Positions 15,905-17,902 of a stretch of 17,902 bases of DNA are shown piece after piece. The number at the start of each line of letters is the position of its first letter. The first letter of the stretch is position 1. The stretch comes from JBEEMU01 sp043778315 (lineage in GTDB: Bacteria > Bacteroidota > Bacteroidia > Chitinophagales > Saprospiraceae): positions 1 to 17,902 of the forward strand of contig JAYWGJ010000345.1 of NCBI GenBank assembly GCA_043778315.1, read 5' to 3'. The translations under genes and the position numbers were made by a program. The notes beneath the pieces are model-generated. The model was not told the origin of the DNA. It searched no databases and worked only from the letters and a program-made list of their open reading frames with translations.

Positions 15905-15928
15905 TGTTATAACTACCGATTTATAACA
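15905..15928. promoter_or_regulatory. Inverted repeat upstream of the macroglobulin gene
   Basis: TGTTATAA (15905-15912) and TTATAACA (15921-15928) are exact reverse complements with 8 bp between them, centred about 80 bp upstream of the ATG at 15836. The size and place fit an operator for a dimeric regulator, but an AT-rich dyad can arise by chance. No TAnnTTTG box was found for this gene. Confidence 0.35.
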
Positions 15929-15987
15929 TAGATTAAAAAAGATGCGGTTTTGGTGTGTGGTCTGAGATTATTTTTAAAATAAAATTA

Positions 15988-16023
15988 AAACGCCTTAAAC
16001 ACCGATTGGCATTTAAGGCGTTT
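15988..16023 (-). terminator. Intrinsic terminator of the cytochrome gene
   Basis: A perfect 12-bp stem, AAACGCCTTAAA (15988-15999) with TTTAAGGCGTTT (16012-16023), and a 12-nt loop. Read on the minus strand it is followed by a U-rich stretch. It lies about 100 bp after the cytochrome stop codon, so the macroglobulin gene is probably transcribed separately. Confidence 0.85.
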
Positions 16024-16055
16024 GGAGTATTTTTCGCTGGTTTTAGATTAGTTTT

Positions 16056-16088
16056 AGATTTGGCAAATCTTCGAGATTTACCAAATCT
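16056..16088. repeat. Nested palindromic repeat (AGATTTGGCAAATCT type)
   Basis: AGATTTGGCAAATCT (16056-16070) is a palindrome around one central base. After TCG it is followed by AGATTTACCAAATCT (16074-16088), its reverse complement with one mismatch and itself a near-palindrome. One large hairpin or two small ones can form. It lies between the cytochrome stop codon and its terminator. Confidence 0.8.
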
Positions 16089-16121
16089 CTGTGCTGTTAT
16101 GCCACCTTATTATAACATTCG

Positions 16122-17902
16122 CTACAAACTCGCGTTCACTTGCAGCAGCGTTTGCTTCGCTTTTTCGCTGTTCGGTTTGAACTTCAAAAAACCCTCGAGG
16201 AGCTTCACGGCGGACGCACGGTCATTATTTGCCATCAGCAAACCTGCTTTATTCACTACCGCTTGGTCGTAGTCGGGGTCGAGCGCGAGGGCTTGATTGT
16301 AGTAATACATCGCCTTTCCTCGGTCGCCCTCCATGAGCGTCACATAGCCCAAATTACTAAGCGTCATGGCTTGTTTTGGGTTTTCTTGGATAGAAAACTG
16401 GAGCGTTTGCCGAGCCTTTTTGAGTTGCTTAGTCGCCAAATACGCCGCGCCGAGTTTGTTCCGAAACTCCAAAAAGTAAGGCAATAATTCCGTTGCTTTT
16501 TGCAAATACGGAACGGCAGCTTTTGCATCGCCCGTGCCGAGCAGCGCGTCGCCTACGCGGTAAGCTGTCCAGCCGTCGCTTATTTTTTCTAACGGTAATT
16601 CCGCAGCAGCGGCAACAATGCCCTGCATATCGTTTTTGGCAAAAAGATAGTGAATATTCGTTTTAAAGCGGTTTTCTATCGGTGAATTGCTCAAAACTAA
16701 GTATTTATTGGCAGAATCGAGCATTTGCTTGTCGCTAATAAACTTGTCGTACAACGCGATATAGCCTTGCGCCATCAATAGCGGCGAAGGTTTTTTTTGT
16801 GTCAAACACTCCAAACCCAAAAACTGCGCAACCGCCGCTTTTTCGTCCGCTTTCATTTGTTTACGAATATAATGGTCGCTGATGCGGACGTGCGGAATGT
16901 CGATGCTGCCTACTTTTGGCATGTGACAATCTACGCAATTATTTTGCTTCGCGGCGCGCTCGGCGGCAGGTGCGGTGCAGACTTGATTAGCCGCCATTTC
17001 GAGCGTCATATCCTTATTTTTTTTGTCTTTGATGTGACAATTCAAGCACGCATCATTAAAATGCGCCGTACCCGTTATTTTAACGCTTTTGTGTGGATTG
17101 TGACAGGTAATACAAGTCATTTTACCTTGTGTAAAACACTTGCTCAACCGCATTCTATCCGCTTGCGAAGCCATAATAAAATGCTCCGACGAGTTGGTAA
17201 AACGCGGTAAAAAAACGTTTAGGACGTTCCGCAACGGATAGCCAGGTTTGAAATCGTACCAACTTCTGCCTTCATTGAGTACGGCTACGCCTTGCAAATG
17301 ACATCGCTGACAAAGGTCTAATTGCAAATCGAGCGGCAGTCGGCGCGGATTGACAATACTATAATCCGCTTCTTTTTGGGTATCGACAAGTTTGCCTGCG
17401 AGCTTCGCTTTTACATGCGCTTCGCCCGGTCCGTGACAGCGTTCGCACTCAATGCCCGTAGGCATCGCCGCGTATTTATTTTCGCTACCTGCGACGGGCG
17501 CAGGGTAATGATTGTGGCAAGTTAGGCATTCGTTCGTGATAATCCGCTCGAAGCGGCTGCTTGCGCCGTGTTCAAATCCAGGTGCTAAATCCCATTTGCC
17601 CGACTGCGTATAAAACGTAATTGGTGCCTGACTCACATAGCCATTATTATTTATTAAATGCGAATTAGTATGTTGCCCGCTACCGATGATGTAAGAAATT
17701 CGCTCCGTTCGGCTGTGAACTGTGTCCTTTCCGTCCATACGGAACTCCTTGATATACATCACTTTATCCTTAAAAAAAGGATAGTAATAGAAGTTTTTTT
17801 CCTTATCATACACTAAGGAGTGCGCGTCGAAAGTAGCGGCTGTTTTTTCGGGCGTAGCCGCGTCAAACGACTTGCCCATGCCTGTTTCGTGAAAGGTTTG
17901 AT
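16122..17902 (-). CDS. Multihaem cytochrome c with C-terminal TPR repeats (5' partial)
   Basis: The frame stays open past its last in-window Met (17879) to the right edge, reading QTFHETG before MGKSFDAATP. That segment matches the middle of family members, just after a first haem motif, so the true start and probably one more CxxCH lie outside. Numbering from the Met at 17879, six CxxCH motifs are visible: CLTCH 118, CERCH 145, CQRCH 190, CITCH 256, CLNCH 278 and CVDCH 315, each binding one covalent haem. Further histidines (for example H104, H262, H330) could be distal ligands. Residues about 435-585 are tandem TPR helices (GDALLGTGDAKAAVPYLQKA, LGYVTLMEGDRGKAMYYYNQ), a protein-docking module. 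It would act as an electron carrier in the periplasm or at the outer membrane, and needs the cytochrome c maturation system. Substrate and partners cannot be deduced. It is not NrfA: no CxxCK motif is visible. Confidence 0.88.
   Translation of the reverse strand, partial: QTFHETGMGKSFDAATPEKTAATFDAHSLVYDKEKNFYYYPFFKDKVMYIKEFRMDGKDTVHSRTERISYIIGSGQHTNSHLINNNGYVSQAPITFYTQSGKWDLAPGFEHGASSRFERIITNECLTCHNHYPAPVAGSENKYAAMPTGIECERCHGPGEAHVKAKLAGKLVDTQKEADYSIVNPRRLPLDLQLDLCQRCHLQGVAVLNEGRSWYDFKPGYPLRNVLNVFLPRFTNSSEHFIMASQADRMRLSKCFTQGKMTCITCHNPHKSVKITGTAHFNDACLNCHIKDKKNKDMTLEMAANQVCTAPAAERAAKQNNCVDCHMPKVGSIDIPHVRISDHYIRKQMKADEKAAVAQFLGLECLTQKKPSPLLMAQGYIALYDKFISDKQMLDSANKYLVLSNSPIENRFKTNIHYLFAKNDMQGIVAAAAELPLEKISDGWTAYRVGDALLGTGDAKAAVPYLQKATELLPYFLEFRNKLGAAYLATKQLKKARQTLQFSIQENPKQAMTLSNLGYVTLMEGDRGKAMYYYNQALALDPDYDQAVVNKAGLLMANNDRASAVKLLEGFLKFKPNSEKAKQTLLQVNASL

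Noticed and set aside
17877..17879. True start codon of the cytochrome
   Set aside because: The frame continues in-frame to the window edge with residues that fit the family interior, and no signal peptide follows this Met.

Overview
The window looks like chromosomal DNA from a member of the Bacteroidota, probably a Cytophagia/Saprospiria-like lineage; the rank below phylum is a guess. The signs are a CarboxypepD_reg/Plug TonB-dependent receptor, a type IX secretion (T9SS) C-terminal sorting domain, GldC, DUF4476 repeats, a bacillithiol-system YtxJ protein, promoters of the Bacteroidota TTTG/TAnnTTTG type, and weak Shine-Dalgarno sequences.

Layout. (1) 1-1667, minus: N-terminal 555 codons of an outer-membrane TonB-dependent receptor, running off the left edge. 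(2) 1899-3341, minus: secreted protein with three DUF4476-like modules, followed by a clear terminator. (3) 3342-3857: gene-free, purine-rich array of 20-21 bp repeats with regularly spaced T-tracts. (4) 3858-5360, minus: a three-gene cluster transcribed ytxJ, mnmD, gldC, with a 36-bp near-perfect palindrome in the mnmD-gldC gap. (5) 5361-5808: divergent intergenic region with a minus promoter for ytxJ, a 2 x 42 bp (4 x 21 bp) tandem repeat that is also open as a 43-codon ORF, and a plus promoter. (6) 5809-6465, plus: an unrecognised 218-residue, probably helical protein. (7) 6609-10577, minus: a 1322-residue T9SS cargo built from two beta-helix halves. (8) 10884-15836, minus: a 1650-residue alpha-2-macroglobulin with an intact CFEQ thioester and an unusual mosaic insert. 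(9) 16122-17902, minus: a multihaem cytochrome c/TPR protein whose N-terminus lies beyond the right edge.

Most products act at or outside the cell envelope: receptor, secreted DUF4476 protein, T9SS cargo, periplasmic macroglobulin and periplasmic cytochrome. The ytxJ-mnmD-gldC group is cytoplasmic. The large genes are separated by their own terminators, so they are probably single transcription units. I found no RNA gene, transposase, CRISPR array or recognisable defence system. The best candidates for something undescribed are the 21-bp array or small ORF at 5548-5679 with the orphan gene behind it, the 20-21 bp periodic array at 3361-3745, and the macroglobulin mosaic.
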